Source: Paratinospora sagittata
Lineage: Eukaryota; Streptophyta; Magnoliopsida; Ranunculales; Menispermaceae
DNA: 64,000 nucleotides
Assembly (NCBI GenBank): GCA_035771175.1
Contig: CM069598.1
Location: forward strand, 10,566,668-10,630,667
Direction: 5' to 3'
Part shown: in pieces, positions 41,655 to 54,246 of the stretch
How the letters are laid out: the number at the start of each line of letters is the position of its first letter
Numbering within the stretch: the stretch's first letter is position 1
The notes under the pieces: generated by a model
What the model was told of the DNA's origin: nothing
What the model saw: only the letters and a program-made list of their open reading frames with translations
Databases searched by the model: none
Program-made: the position numbers and the translations under genes

Positions 41655-41830
41655 TTCTTTCTTTTTTTTGAACCTTTTGGATACGGGACTAGTCCTTGCT
41701 CTAAGCGAGAGCAGAATGATATACTTCTCTCAGCAAAGACGCTTTTAAGAATCGAATCTTATAACTTTTATACAGAGACGACCTTGAGACTTAGCTCACT
41801 TCCACTGAGTTAATAATTCGTTGGTAGGTA
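41655..41830 (-). repeat. tRNA-derived SINE-like repeat, reverse orientation
   Basis: Read on the minus strand: AACTCAGTGGAAGTGAGC (box-A-like), then AAGATTCGATTCTT (box-B-like), then GGACTAGTCCCGTATCC and an A-rich tail. Order and spacing fit a plant SINE. Confidence 0.5.
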
Positions 41831-42827
41831 TGTTGATCACTTTTCACCGCCACTTGATTCTTCCTTATTCTTGGTAGATCCCTCTCTTTTTCTTTATTTT
41901 ATCAATGATATTTCCATTCACATCAAATATATTAGATTGCATTTTTTTTTTGTAGAACAAATTATTTCGAATATAAAATAATATTAAGTTTAGCATTGGC
42001 CTTGAGCTTTTTCTAACATGAGGAAAGGAGAATATATATCTTTCAATATTTTGGCTCCCAAGTACATACATTACCATTAAGTCTATCAGTTTGATGGCAT
42101 TATTCACACTTACCTCCTCCAAAAGAAAAGCTATATATTTGAATATGTTAACTCAGTATTTTGACATTTTTTTCTTCACATTAGCAACCATATGTATAAA
42201 TATATATGCACACAAAAATCATATGATGGGAAATTTTTTGTTTGTTTGTTTTGATGTATTTTAAAAGTCTAGTTTTATATTTCTTTCTTTTTTTATATAC
42301 AAGACTATCATATTTACTAGAAGGTTATTTTTTGTTTTTTTATTTAAGTTTTTAATTGTGATGGAGATTTAATGAGTGTTACTGGCTGACTTTTAGGCCT
42401 ATTCTTGTTGTGCTTTTCCTATTTTGTTGACAGTTTTTTCTTTCTTGATTTTGTTTGCTTCTTAGGCAAAGAATGAACACAGTATCTTAGGGCCTTCCAT
42501 GTGTAGTAATCAAGCTTTGATTAAAATGAATTACATCAACTTTCGACAAATCTTTTAAAAGAGTTTTCATAGGGCAAAACCCTTCTAAACAAACAAGGAG
42601 AGCTTCTTCTTTTTTTATATGAATTTCTCACACAAACTCATTGATCGCTATAAGATGCTCATCAAAACCTCTCTTTATATAAAGATTAGGGTAGAAAAAG
42701 TTTGAGCCTAATTCAATTTAATTAAACCATCAATAGCCCATAGATAACCTAAATGTGAATATATTAGACAGATATATGGTAGAATTGACGTTCAAAGATA
42801 TGTTATACAAGTATTCTATTAGTCGAG

Positions 42828-43022
42828 TAGCCTCGTTGGATAAGGGACGCTGTATAAGTCGTAATTGAATAACAAGGTCTCGATTTTCAGTTTGATGTCG
42901 TGTCCATATTTATTCGCCTACTTTAGAAGAATGTCCAACAGTCTCTGTAGGCCAGAATAGTCTCGTCTGTGCACAAAGGTTAACGGGAACATTAGAGGGT
43001 TATAGATCAAAAAGAAGAAAGA
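42828..43022 (+). repeat. dispersed SINE-like repeat, second copy
   Basis: Shares ordered motifs (GGTCTCGATTTT, CTACTTTAGAAGAATGTC, AATAGTCTCGTC, GGTTATAGATC then A-rich) with the repeat at 20478-20699. It begins with a box-A-like TAGCCTCGTTGGATAAGGG. Confidence 0.5.
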
Positions 43023-43795
43023 GTAACCTTAATTAATTGAAAATAAAATGGGACAATCTTAATTAAAATGAAAAGCAAGCCTATTAGAGGTGATATGTTG
43101 TGACCTAGAGGTTACAAATTTAAATTTATAAATAACCTCTGTAAAAGTAAGACAGCATACATAGAAACTACGTCATGGGATTGGGTAGTGACACGTAGTG
43201 ATGATGCTGGTGGGCCTGGGATGTATGTGTACGTGGAGACTGATGGGGCCCATTGCATTTATGTTGGTGTTGTTGACGGGAGCACTGTATGCTAACGTCT
43301 ATACTTTGTTTGTTACTTTCCAACTTGTCCTCCTTCTCTTGTTAAATCAAAACTTGGGTGCCCCCACTTGGAGATTCACTTTGATTTTAATATATAAATA
43401 TAAATAAAAATAATATATAATATATTTTTATTTATTTATTTGATTTGATTTGATTGTTACCCTAAAATCCTCCTTTCTAAGGAAAGTGGCACTTTTTTTT
43501 TTGGGTCCTTCCATTGGAGCCACTTGAACCTTTCTAACCATAATCAAATCGTTGATTTTTGTGGGAGACATTTGACATTTTCTTTTTAATTATTTTATAA
43601 AGGTAATTTTAAATATATTCATAAAAAACACTCTTTATATCCATGTAATTTATAAATTTTCAATAGTGATACACCACAATATTTTTAGTAAGTACATTTG
43701 AGTTTTTTTTATTTTTTTTATTTTTTATTATGTCTTGGATTGGTATGTTTGAGTTACTTATTTTATAATTGTACTAATTGATTCAAGCTGCATTA

Positions 43796-44259
43796 AGTAG
43801 TACCTAAAAGAGGGACAATCATGATCAAATTATTGCAACTATGGCAAGTAGAGGAGAAGGAGTGAGATCAATTACTATTGCCGAGTTACTGGCCATCAGA
43901 GAAGGTGTAAAACTGCTTTAGAAGCTGGTATTCGCATGGATATTGTTGAGGGTGATACTTCAGTAGTCATGACTTCCATTAACTCAGCCGAGTACTTTCA
44001 TTCTGAAGAAGGGAACTGGTTGAAGATTGTAAATGGTTATTGAGTGTCTGGCCAAATGTAAGAGTGATGTTCACTCCTAGGGAACAAAATATGGCTGCCC
44101 ATAGGCTTAGCAATTTTGCTATCTATCTTGTTCACAGACTGGTTTGGTTAGAGGTCCCTCCTATTATCAGTGATGTGGTTTTTGAAGAGGCTGGTCCTCT
44201 CTCTTCTTTCCAGTGAAACGTCTTTATTGTCAAAAAAAAAAAAAAAAAAAAAGTAGTAC
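43796..44259 (+). mobile_element. truncated LINE 3' end with RNase H remnant
   Basis: AAGTAGTAC is duplicated at 43796-43804 and 44251-44259, flanking a 446-bp insert ending in about 19 A. Inside, interrupted frames read ELLAIREGVK, then EAGIRMDIVEGDTSVV, then FTPREQNMAAHRLSNFAI and WLEVPPIISDVVFEEAG up to TGA at 44214. This is the order seen in the RNase H-like domain at the end of plant L1-type retrotransposons. Two frameshifts (near 43913 and 44030) destroy the frame. A 5'-truncated copy with poly(A) and a target duplication is the usual product of target-primed reverse transcription. Confidence 0.75.
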
Positions 44260-47200
44260 TAATGAATATTTGTTTTAGTATGCAATGGTTGTAGAGTATA
44301 TAATATGCTTAGTTTGCATATACACAGTAGACTAATCTATTTATTTCATTAAGTAAAATCTAGTTAGGATATTTACGGGGAATTAACTTAACAGAGTTAA
44401 ACATATCAACTTGTCAACTAAGCTAACTCAATGTAAGAGTACTTGTTTACCAATAAGTGGTAGCTTAGTTGGTTAAAAAATTAAATATAAGTGAAATTAA
44501 GATTCAGGTCTCAAGTTCAAATCTATTAGGAGGGCCAACTCAAATTTTTCTGCAATGCTCGAGCCTGAAAGAATTTGTCTAGTCTAAAGAAAAAAAAATA
44601 CTTTCTGAGTGTCGAAAAATAGGTAATTAAAAAAAAAAATTAGATTCTTGTGGCTCATATTTGATTTTGAAAAGAGCAATATTGAAAGTGATTTATAAAT
44701 AATTACAAAAGGAAAAGGTTAGTAAAATTCATTTAATGGTAATTAAAGTGGTAGTGCTGGTAGCTGTAGCAAATTAAGCAACATGTGGGGATGAAGGAAG
44801 GAGTGGTCATTTGGGTGGTAGTGGTTAGAGCTTTGATGGAGTAGTAGTTGGGGGTGGGGGGTTTGATAAGCAATGATTGAATTTATATTACTTTCTACCT
44901 TTTATATTTTACTTATATGCCACTTTTTGAAAGTTAGCTTGAGCAATTAATATCATTTTATAATCTATAATATACAAAGTAGTGGTGGCCCAAGAGGAAA
45001 TAATAAGGTTTTAATGATTAAGAGGGTTGATTAATATGGAGGAGTAGTTGAGTGCTGGATATAATGGTGAATTGAATTTGTTGTAATATTTGTATATAAT
45101 TTTTTTTTTAAATCTAAGAAAAAGACAAATTCAAATAAATGAAGAAAAAATATTCTTTTGGGATCTACAGATTTGTGGCAGACATTAATCTTCCTCTGCA
45201 GGATAAAAAAAAAAAAAAAAAAAGAGTTTGCAGATGATTATCTATCATTAATTTGGGCAAGCTAACTTTAGCTGTTTAATTTTCTGCTTTGTCATTTTAT
45301 GTGGTACTTTGCACAGCTTTGATGGTTTATGTTTGTTCCTTGCATACACTTTTCTCATTATTTTTTTAATCTTAATCAACAGTTTTTTTTTTTCAGTATA
45401 ATTGACATTGATGTAGATAAGTCAATAATAGACATATTAGTGCTATTGAATAATATTATCAAAGTTTTGTCAAAACCAAAACTTGATTTTTTTTTAATGC
45501 TTAAAATGGAAACAAATTCCAAATTGACACTTAAAACTTTGTTTATTTATATATATATATTAAAATTAACAATGATCTTAATCAAAGATGAGTGCATTTT
45601 TCGTGAATTAAGTTCATAACTTAAGAGTTTGAAGCTTAGAAAAATAAATCAAATAAATAAATAAACTTGTGCTTGTGATTTTGATATAATATTTTGTACA
45701 TAAAAAATAGAAAACACAAAAGAAAGTGGTGTCAATAGAATCCAAAATTAGCTTTTCACTATTTTTTTTGGTTTCCCACAAGTGGTCCAGACTTTCAAGT
45801 GAGATTAATCCGCGTTCGATTACTTTAGGAGTATTAAGCGGCTCTTTCCAAGTGAACGTGACTAAGGTCGGTACAAGTTTTGATCTTAAGACATGCATCT
45901 CTCAACCAACTTTCGCTCGGACCCTGACTATCTTTGCTGCACCACCTTGAATAGCTTTTCACTATTTTATTAAAATGATAAAATTACTTTCCCAAATTGC
46001 AATTTTTTTAATTTTAATTAACTCAGTTTTCAAGTCACGAAATCCAATTGCAACAGTATAATATTGTTTGAGATATTTGATGCAAATTATGGAGTGATAA
46101 GTTTGAACTATGAATTTATCTTGGGGGAGGGGCAAGATGATTGAGAAACTTAAATAGTGGCTAACATGGGAGTTGGTGAAATAAAGAGATGGTTTTGAAA
46201 CTCAAAGATTTCAGGTTCAATTCTCACAACTTCTTCGCCTTAGGGATGTGAACAATTAATGAATCAAAAACATGCCTGATACTTTTCTAATAATATCATC
46301 TGATAATGAAGCTAATTATACAACTAACTATTAATATTGTACTTATCAAAAATAAAAATAAAAAATAGTCTATTATTGGAGAAGACTGGTAGACCAATAT
46401 ATATATATATGGTTTGGAATACCCTTTCCTTTTCAAGCTGTACTCGCTAACACGCAACCCAAAATATAAAGGCTCCCTATCACAAAAATTGAAATGAAGT
46501 GACTACAATGCTTACTTGGATCCATATTAATTAAGCACTCTGTTCATAATTAGAAGAATAGAAGGATCCGTTCATACATGATTTGGTGAACCAAATGGAT
46601 ATAAAGATGTGTTGACCATATACCTAGCAAGAAATATTGCACCCTTTTACTACATACATTAAAAGAATATGCCTACTACATCTTTGTTGGGGTTTAAGTT
46701 TAAGATACCTTTACAGATGGAGCCTCGGGACGTAGATATGTCATCTTGTCAAAGGCCATCAAAGTGACTCAAACTCTAATTATTGTCAAAGTATTGGTTA
46801 CTCAATGAGCTTAGTCCAAAGACATTAGTACGAGAATTCAAAGCTATGTTATAACGACAAAGGCTCTTATTTTGTATTGAAGCATCCATCTAGCATCACT
46901 TACACAACTTATTTCCATACATATGTTGATTAGGCATCACTTACACAATTTATCTTCATACACATGTTAATTATGCATCACTGCACATTTTATTCAAGTA
47001 ATTGTCAATTGCCCTTTTTTCGAATTTATGTATTTTTTTCTTTTTTTTAAAAAAAAAAGTATAAAAATTAAGAACCTATGCGCAAGGTGTATTGTGAGTC
47101 TCATGCTTTGATGTTTATGAGATTTCAGGTCTATAAAAAGCTCATATGCCTGTATCATATTGCAAATAATATTTATTTTACTTGTATAAAGATTCAATCT

Positions 47201-48609
47201 CTAGCCATCAACATGATAAGAAATGTTCTTAACCAATTCACCAAGTAGTTATTTGTCAAATTTCTACTCAATTTAATGCTTCTCCTTTTGGTTGGAGTGT
47301 TTTCAAAGAATTTTAAAACCATTTTTTAATTCAATTTTAAAATTTGTGAAGAAAACAAGAAATTTATTTTATTTTATTTTTTTGAAATCAAACTCTAAAA
47401 ACAATTTTTTTAAAACACAATTTTAAAAACAGTTTTAAAATATTTTACATCTAAGTTAAAAGGTGGTCGAGTAGTGAGTACAACAAATATATGTACTTAA
47501 AACATAAATAATCTGTAATTAAATGATGTAATGGGCCAGATTGCGGGGCTTGCTACTGTCTATCTCTTGGGCTCAAAAGGAGGCGTCGCATGTTAGCTGA
47601 AGAAGACTGGCTTTGCCACAAGGATGCCTATTGGATTACCTTCTAACTTTTGAGCTTGGATTGGACCTTTCTTATTAATAGGGTCTAAGTAGAATGTTTA
47701 GCGTTATATTGAGCAAATGACACTTCCCAAGTAGTTCTCTTCTGCCTTTATGCAGCAACATTAAAGGGATTTATTTTAAGATTTGCATTTGAATGGATGA
47801 AGGTTATTGCAGTTTACTTCACAATCTAAATCAACCTAAAATATTTTTGGAAAATTCCAAAATTATAATCACCTGGGTTCAAGGAGTGCTATTCAATACA
47901 CATTTTTAGCACCTATTTTTAGTAAAAAAATATTAATTTAATTACAAAAATATAACTTTAAGTCTCTAAGTGTAACTACACATTCACAATCATTAGATGA
48001 ATGTGTGTTGCTCATCTTAAGGTTACATGATCCAATAGTTGTATATATATAGCTGCACTTTAAGTTTATAATTACCATAGTCAAAATAACATTTTCCTAT
48101 TTAGTAAATAGTTATTGAAACATACATCAATATATGATTCAAGAGCATCCAACATATATTACAAGGGTATGTGCTAAAATTATGTATTAAAATCATGTAC
48201 ACTAATTATTTTCCTCTTTATTTATAAATCTATTTAATATAAAAGAAGTCAGATTTTCAATTAATTTCTATATAGATGAAATAATAATATTTTTATCCCT
48301 TTTTGTTTTTAACAAATATTTTCTTCACCAAATGTTCACGAACCTCTTCATTTCTCATTGTTGAAAGGCGCCCAGCATCAATTAATCCCAAATCTTGTAA
48401 AGCTGTCTCATGGATTAGTTGGGGAAAAAAAAGAAATAAAAGAACAAAGAATTAAGAGGAGAAAATAAGACATAAACAATACTTCTTCTCCACATAACCA
48501 AAATTATGAATTTTATCCAAAACTATATTCTATCCTCTGTACCTCTCCTTTGCCAGCAGCAGCTCCTCTTCTCTTATCCCTCCATTTCCCCATATTCTAA
48601 CAAGAAACC
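44260..48609. other. intergenic, upstream of ARASP
   Basis: AT-rich. A SINE-like repeat lies at 44450-44605. A GC-richer block at about 45780-45950 and a box-B-like GGTTCAATTCTCA near 46213 suggest further decayed SINEs. A small palindrome (ACACATTCA and TGAATGTGT) is near 47980-48010. No gene is recognised; the last few hundred bases are the ARASP promoter and leader. Confidence 0.5.
44450..44605 (+). repeat. tRNA-derived SINE-like repeat
   Basis: GTGGTAGCTTAGTTGGTTAA is a good pol III box A, and CAAGTTCAAATCT a box-B-like element about 40 nt later. The body ends with TTTGTCTAGTCTAAAG and an A run. Not a functional tRNA. Confidence 0.5.
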
Positions 48610-49971
48610 ATGATCATAAATCTCTCAAATTCTCCCTTAACTTCATCAAAATCTACTTCCTCTCTCACCAGACTACTAACATCAAAATCCCCCAAAACCC
48701 ACTTCTCCAAATCTCTCCTTTCTTCTTCTTCTTCTCCACCCTCTTCTTATCCTTCCTCATATCTCAACACCCATTACTCAAATCAATTTTTCTATCAAAA
48801 AACAAGATACCCACATGGAAAAAGAGACTCCTTTCGATCATGGGCCTTCCCTGAATTTGAGCTGGGCAGCTTGGAAAGCGCTCAATCTGTTCTAGAAGCA
48901 GCTGGAGTGCTTGCTGCCATTATCACGGTGCATGAAAGTGGCCATTTTCTTGCTGCTTATCTCCAAGGAATACATGTAAGTAAATTTGCAGTTGGGTTTG
49001 GTCCAATTTTAGCTAAATTCAATGCAAAAAACGTAGAGTATTCAATTAGAGCTTTTCCTCTTGGTGGGTTTGTGGCGTTTCCCGATAATGATCCAGATAG
49101 TGATATTCCTGTAGATGATGAAAATTTGCTTAAGAACAGACCCATTTTTGATAGGGCTCTTGTGATATCAGCTGGAGTGATTGCTAATGTGATTTTTGCT
49201 TATTTGATCATATTTGTTCAAGTTTTATCTATTGGGTTGCCTGTTCAAGAGGCCTTTCCTGGGGTTCTTGTGCCAGAGGTTAGAGCTTCATCAGCTGCTG
49301 CCCGTGATGGTTTGCTTCCTGGTGATGTGATTCTTTCAGTTAATGGGTATGAATTGCCGAAAAATGGGGTGACTTCGGTTCCTCAGATTGTTGATATTAT
49401 TAAGAAAAATCCCAAGAAAAATGTGTCTCTGAAGGTAGATAGAACGGGGCAAAATTTAGAAATTGGTGTTACTCCAGATGAGAGTGGGGATGGAACAGGA
49501 AGGATTGGGGTTCAATTGTCTCCGAATGTTAGGATTACGAAGGCTAAGCCGAAGAATCTTTTGGAGGCTATAAATTTTTCAGGGAAGGAGTTCTGGGGTT
49601 TAACTTCTAATGTTTTGGAAGGCTTGAAACAAACTTTTCTCAACTTTTCCCAATCAGCTAGCAAAGTTTCGGGTCCGGTCGCCATTATTGCTGTTGGTGC
49701 CGAGGTTGCTAGATCGAGTAGTGAAGGACTTTACCAATTTGCTGCGGCACTTAATCTTAATCTTGCTGTGATAAATCTTCTTCCTTTGCCTGCTCTTGAT
49801 GGGGGTTCATTGGCTTTGATATTGATAGAGGCTGCTAGGGGTGGAAGAAAGCTCCCTCAAGAAATTGAACAGCGAATTATGTCATCAGGGATCATGTTTG
49901 TTCTTCTTCTTGGGCTTTTCCTGATTGTACGTGACACACTTAATCTTGACTTTGTTAGGGAGTTATTGTGA
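48610..49971 (+). CDS. ARASP: plastid site-2 metalloprotease, ARASP type
   Basis: Intronless 453-codon frame. The first about 80 residues are Ser/Thr-rich and almost free of acidic residues, as in a plastid transit peptide. The zinc site HESGH (H108-H112) follows a hydrophobic segment, and the second metal ligand lies in NLLPLPALDGG (D397). A PDZ-like region in between (about 215-300, with DGLLPGDVILSVNG) and hydrophobic segments complete the RseP/S2P architecture. The Arabidopsis relative ARASP is a membrane metalloprotease of the inner chloroplast envelope needed for chloroplast development; natural substrates are poorly known. The ATG at 48610 is the first in frame and gives a sensible transit peptide. 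All catalytic motifs are intact. Confidence 0.95.
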   Translation: MIINLSNSPLTSSKSTSSLTRLLTSKSPKTHFSKSLLSSSSSPPSSYPSSYLNTHYSNQFFYQKTRYPHGKRDSFRSWAFPEFELGSLESAQSVLEAAGVLAAIITVHESGHFLAAYLQGIHVSKFAVGFGPILAKFNAKNVEYSIRAFPLGGFVAFPDNDPDSDIPVDDENLLKNRPIFDRALVISAGVIANVIFAYLIIFVQVLSIGLPVQEAFPGVLVPEVRASSAAARDGLLPGDVILSVNGYELPKNGVTSVPQIVDIIKKNPKKNVSLKVDRTGQNLEIGVTPDESGDGTGRIGVQLSPNVRITKAKPKNLLEAINFSGKEFWGLTSNVLEGLKQTFLNFSQSASKVSGPVAIIAVGAEVARSSSEGLYQFAAALNLNLAVINLLPLPALDGGSLALILIEAARGGRKLPQEIEQRIMSSGIMFVLLLGLFLIVRDTLNLDFVRELL

Positions 49972-52900
49972 TGGGCAATGGACTCTTTAATTTGGATAAT
50001 TGCTGGCTGATTCAAAAAGCTTTTAAGGGAGCTGCTGCTGATTGGAATCGGATTCTATAATGGACTTTCCACTTGGATACTTGGCATGAAACAACTTCAT
50101 CTGAGATGCTCTGAGGAGGATAGAATGTAGCTCTGAGTTTTTTCGTTCATTATCTTGTATGGATCTTAACTCATTACCTTGTTTAGGATACATGAAATAT
50201 TTTCAAGCTTGTCAGCGCTCCACAGTGTATTATCAATGTGTGCTTATATATGTTAGAAATTTTGAATCGCATTTGATTATAATCCCTGGCTATGAAGGAA
50301 AGCTTGGGATATAATTAGTTGGAAAAATTATTCTTTCTTTCAAGATAATATTTTGGTAGAGGAAATCTTGATTTTTGTATGACATCTCCGTTTCGTGCAA
50401 AATGTACCTGTAGTCTTCGTCTTATAAAAATATGACAATGGAGTGGATGGACTCTAGCCTTCTGAAGTAGTTAGTAGAATATGGTGACCATGAGGTATTT
50501 GAGCCCTAGTACTATTTGACTGGAGTGCTATTACTTGTGTTAGAAACCACAAAACTCAAAAGCTATAGCTGATAAGTAGAGGCCAACCATGTACATCAAG
50601 CAAGCGTAGATATTAACAACTTGTATGAATGTTTTTGCATCATGTTGAGTTTATTGTTTCATATTTGGGACTCATTTACTAGTGGTGAGACGACTCTACT
50701 CAATATTGTGGTTCAGTGGTACAGTAATGATATTATAAAATTTTATCTGACATGAATAATGTTCTAAGTGTCTAACTTTATACTCTTCTTCTAGGGCCAA
50801 TTTTTTATTAAATCAATCTGTTTCTTACTACTTCAGCCAAAGTCAAAATTTTCTTCTGACTCTTGTAGTTCTTAGTTCTCACCATTCATATAACCATAAT
50901 GGCATTATTCCTAAGCACTAGCAACTGAGAACTTCAGTTTTGATTCTGTTTTTTCTACTCTTATCACTCATCCAATGAATAAGTCAAAATTATCAATATC
51001 ATTATTTCTTTGATGGTTTTGTTTATGTAGATTCATTCAACTATAAAACGTTAAATATTGTTTCCAGAATTTGTGAAAAATGGATGACATGAAGATTTGA
51101 GTATCTATAGTTTATTGGTTAGGCTCCTTCTCATTCATTCAAAGCCTGGTATTAGTGAATCGGTTCCTTCTTTGGCAGTCTTACAGAAAATTGTAGGAAG
51201 CCTTGTCTATTATTCATTGCATTTTTGCAGCATTTTGTTTTGAGAGTAATCCTTGTCCACTGTCTGGAAGTAGAACACCCATACGCATATGAGTGAGTTT
51301 AATCCATTACAAATATTTTTTTGAATCTGGCAATGCAGACCTGTGTTTACACTTGCTCAATTTGTAGTGAATTTCATCAAGGTGTCCTCTTTTGCTAGGT
51401 ACGTTTCACTGTAATAGAAGCAAAAACATGAACATTCATCTTCATGATTATCAAAACATATAAGTAGAATGAGGGAATATCGGAAGCTTCGTATAGGTAA
51501 TTATGATTGAGATTATGGGCCCTTGTTTGAAGTGCTGAAAAGTAAGTTATTTTCTTCAAGTGCCTTCTCGACAAAAGTGTCTATTGGTAAGGTCCTGGAC
51601 AATTATTTCTGGTGGTGGTACTGTAGACAAAATTATCTTTACAATGCATCTTGGTGACAAGAAGCTTCTCTATCTGCCTCTTGTAGAAGAATTTCCAAAC
51701 TAGGTGCCTAGAAGCAAAAGTTTTAGATGACAGGGCTTTTGCGTCAATCTGTAACAAGAAGGGCATGCCTAGTACATGTCGTTCCTACCATTGTTGGGTC
51801 TGAGGAGAGGTTGTAGCCTTAACCCTGCACTGTGGAGAGACTGTTTCTGAAAATCTCGCCAGTCAATCTTATACTCTGAGCTTCACATTTTATAAGGATT
51901 GAGCCAAGAGAATTGAAGCTTGGGTGTACTTATAGCTTCTTGAGACCATTATTCAATGCGTAGGGGATTCTTAGAAGGAAACAAAGAAACTTCTCTCCTT
52001 AAAATTGTCCTACAGGTCTTTCTCTACCTCTGTACTTGATATGACTGCATGCATGTTCTCTACTTAATTGAAGGTAATTGTATAGTCTAGAGCTGTTTTT
52101 CTGCTTAAGTGACAACTCAAGTGATTCCATCAAATGATTAACCCTGCCTCCATGAAAATCTTGCCTTATTTTTATCTACAATTGGGTATATAGAAGTCAA
52201 TATCATTTAGTCCCTATTACAAGGAGACAGTTCCATGGATGACTCATCTTTTAATTGGTTTCATCCTTCATCATTTTTTGGCGTTGTCTTTGTTATCTTT
52301 ATGCTCAATCAAGGTGACTATTCTAAACAAATTCACTTGAAACAAAATTTCTTGTATGACTTTAATTCTCTTCTTTTATGTCTTTTAACTATAATCTGTC
52401 ATGATATACAGCTACGTAAAAAAACCCGAGTTTTGATCATACTTGAAGGTTTCATACTGTCAACTCTTATTTCCATGAAATTATGATCTTACTGCTTAAT
52501 CAGATAGAAAAATCGTCGGTTCCACCGTTCCATTTTATCCACAACTCTTTAAGTGCAGCAAGAGGTGTCCTTTGGTCATGACCCTTTTTTTGACAAATTT
52601 CTCTTAAGATTTTGTGCAATAAAGAACACTGGGGCCTATCTCTCATGTACTTATATTCCTTCCTGTCTTGGCTCAGTTATGCTTGGAGTGAGCAGAACAC
52701 CTGATTTCTTGTCTGGAGGCAACAGGGTACTCCTTTGTCTTGCTTCCCTACTACTTGCTACTAGTTTTGGCTATTAGTTTCTTCTGTTCTTCTTCAAACC
52801 CCTTCTTCAATAGCATATAAAGGGAAGTAACTTTGTTAAATTATATCAACCTATTGTACAATATATATTAAAGGTCACACAAGTTGATGAAGTGAGATTA

Positions 52901-53110
52901 GAAAGTGGTAAAGTAATATATATTTCTAGTCAGATAATAGTCTTAGTCAAAAAAATCTGTTAGATTTTAAAAAATTAATTAAGATGGTTAAAAGTTCAAC
53001 CCTACTTTGACCCAAGTAACTCATGATCTTCTTATTGCACATCATTACTTGAATTTTTATTCTAATGACTTAAATTTTGTGGAAATGAGGCCTACCTTAT
53101 TCTCCCTGGT
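49972..53110. other. 3' flank of ARASP and intergenic DNA
   Basis: The first about 300 bp are the probable ARASP 3' UTR. The rest is moderately AT-rich with no supported exon. A block near 51790-51850 (GTTGGGTCTGAGGAGAGG, then CACTGTGGAGAGACTGTTTC) resembles the body of a plant SINE but cannot be bounded. Confidence 0.45.
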
Positions 53111-53300
53111 CTTGTTTGGAGTAATTTTTTTAAAAGTGTTTTTTCGAGAAGTATTTATAAAAAAAGTTAGTCTTCTCATACTTCTTTCGAAAGTAAAAAA
53201 TTATTTTTTTTAGCATAATTTGACTAAAAGCAAGTATTTATCAAATACCTTCAAAAATATTTTTACTCCAAAAATATTTTAGAAAAACTCCTTCAAACGG
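53111..53300. repeat. MITE-like element, TGTTTGGAAAAG family, copy 3
   Basis: TCTTGTTTGGAGTAATTTTT at the left is mirrored by AAAAACTCCTTCAAACGG at the right. Related to 257-450 and 13981-14170. Confidence 0.45.
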
Positions 53301-54246
53301 GTAAGATCTCTCAAACATGTGTTAAAAAAATAAATTTTCTATTGTTTTGAACCCTAATTATATTTTACATTATATAATAATTAAAAAAATTAACATTAGG
53401 GTATATAATATAGTAAAATTGAAATTTAAGGCGGGCACGCAAACATGTAGAGGATTTAATTCCTGCGACAGGGAGCACTATAGCAGGAGCTTGGGGATCC
53501 TATGCGAGGGCCAGGTGTAAGGATTTCAACAGCTACACTGCTCAGCATCTTAACTCACAGGATTCGCATTAAAGCTGAGTTTGGGCCCACACCCCCTATT
53601 AGTAAATCAATTCCTTCTGTCGCGTCACCATTTTTCTTATCAGAATATGATGATAAACGGTCCACATTCTCTCACCCTCATTCTCACCTACGCTTGGGCT
53701 TACCAAATCACAACCCCTAATCTGATTGATTGATACTGGTGGTTTGCCCTGTATTGGTTAGATTCAAAGTCCCAAGATATCCGAAAAAAAACAAAAACAA
53801 AAATAAAAATAAAAATTGCGTTTATATAATAAGTCAGAGAGCTGTCCAATGGCGCTAAACTAAATTTAGTGTTCCAGTGCTACCCGCAGCTATTTCTTAA
53901 AAAGAGTCCAAAACAAAAAAAGAATCAAAAACACGGGCAGCACGCAACGAGACGCGCGAAAAAATCCAGGGCAAATCGGGCAGCGGGCATCGTGCTGGAG
54001 ATAACGCCGTTAACGTGCCGTAACATGGATAGATAGACAGAGGGAGTAAACGGGCATTTCGATTTCGTTGGTACCGCAAGAGACGGGGAGGCCGAGGCTG
54101 AGGTTCGGAGCTAGGTTCGGACACAAAAGTCACTTGGGAAAGGAAAAGCGAAACAGAGAGAGAGAGAGAAAAAAAATCGGAGAGAGAGAGAGTGAGAAGG
54201 AGAAAGTTTTGGGTTCGGTTCGGGAGCGAGAAAGAGGGTGAGAGAA
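53301..54246. promoter_or_regulatory. promoter and 5' leader of the bromodomain gene
   Basis: From about 53880 the GC content rises, and GA-rich tracts (54150-54235, GAGAGAGAGAG) precede the ATG, as is usual for plant 5' leaders. Long minus-strand frames here are the complement of this biased sequence and of exon 1, not genes. No TATA box is evident. Confidence 0.5.

Larger units (their letters stand above)
39968..43795. other. intergenic with several SINE-like relics
   Basis: No protein gene is supported. Three SINE-like repeats are listed separately (40866-41020, 41655-41830, 42828-43022). A 69-codon hydrophobic frame at 43198-43407 has no family resemblance and is treated as chance. Confidence 0.5.

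Noticed and set aside
43198..43407. Hydrophobic 69-codon frame that could be a small membrane protein
   Set aside because: No recognisable family or upstream signals, and it is flanked by repeat-rich DNA. A chance frame is more likely.
52235..52777. Adjacent frames of 83 and 74 codons that might be exons of a gene after ARASP
   Set aside because: No splice-consistent join and no domain or codon bias, and the translations look random.
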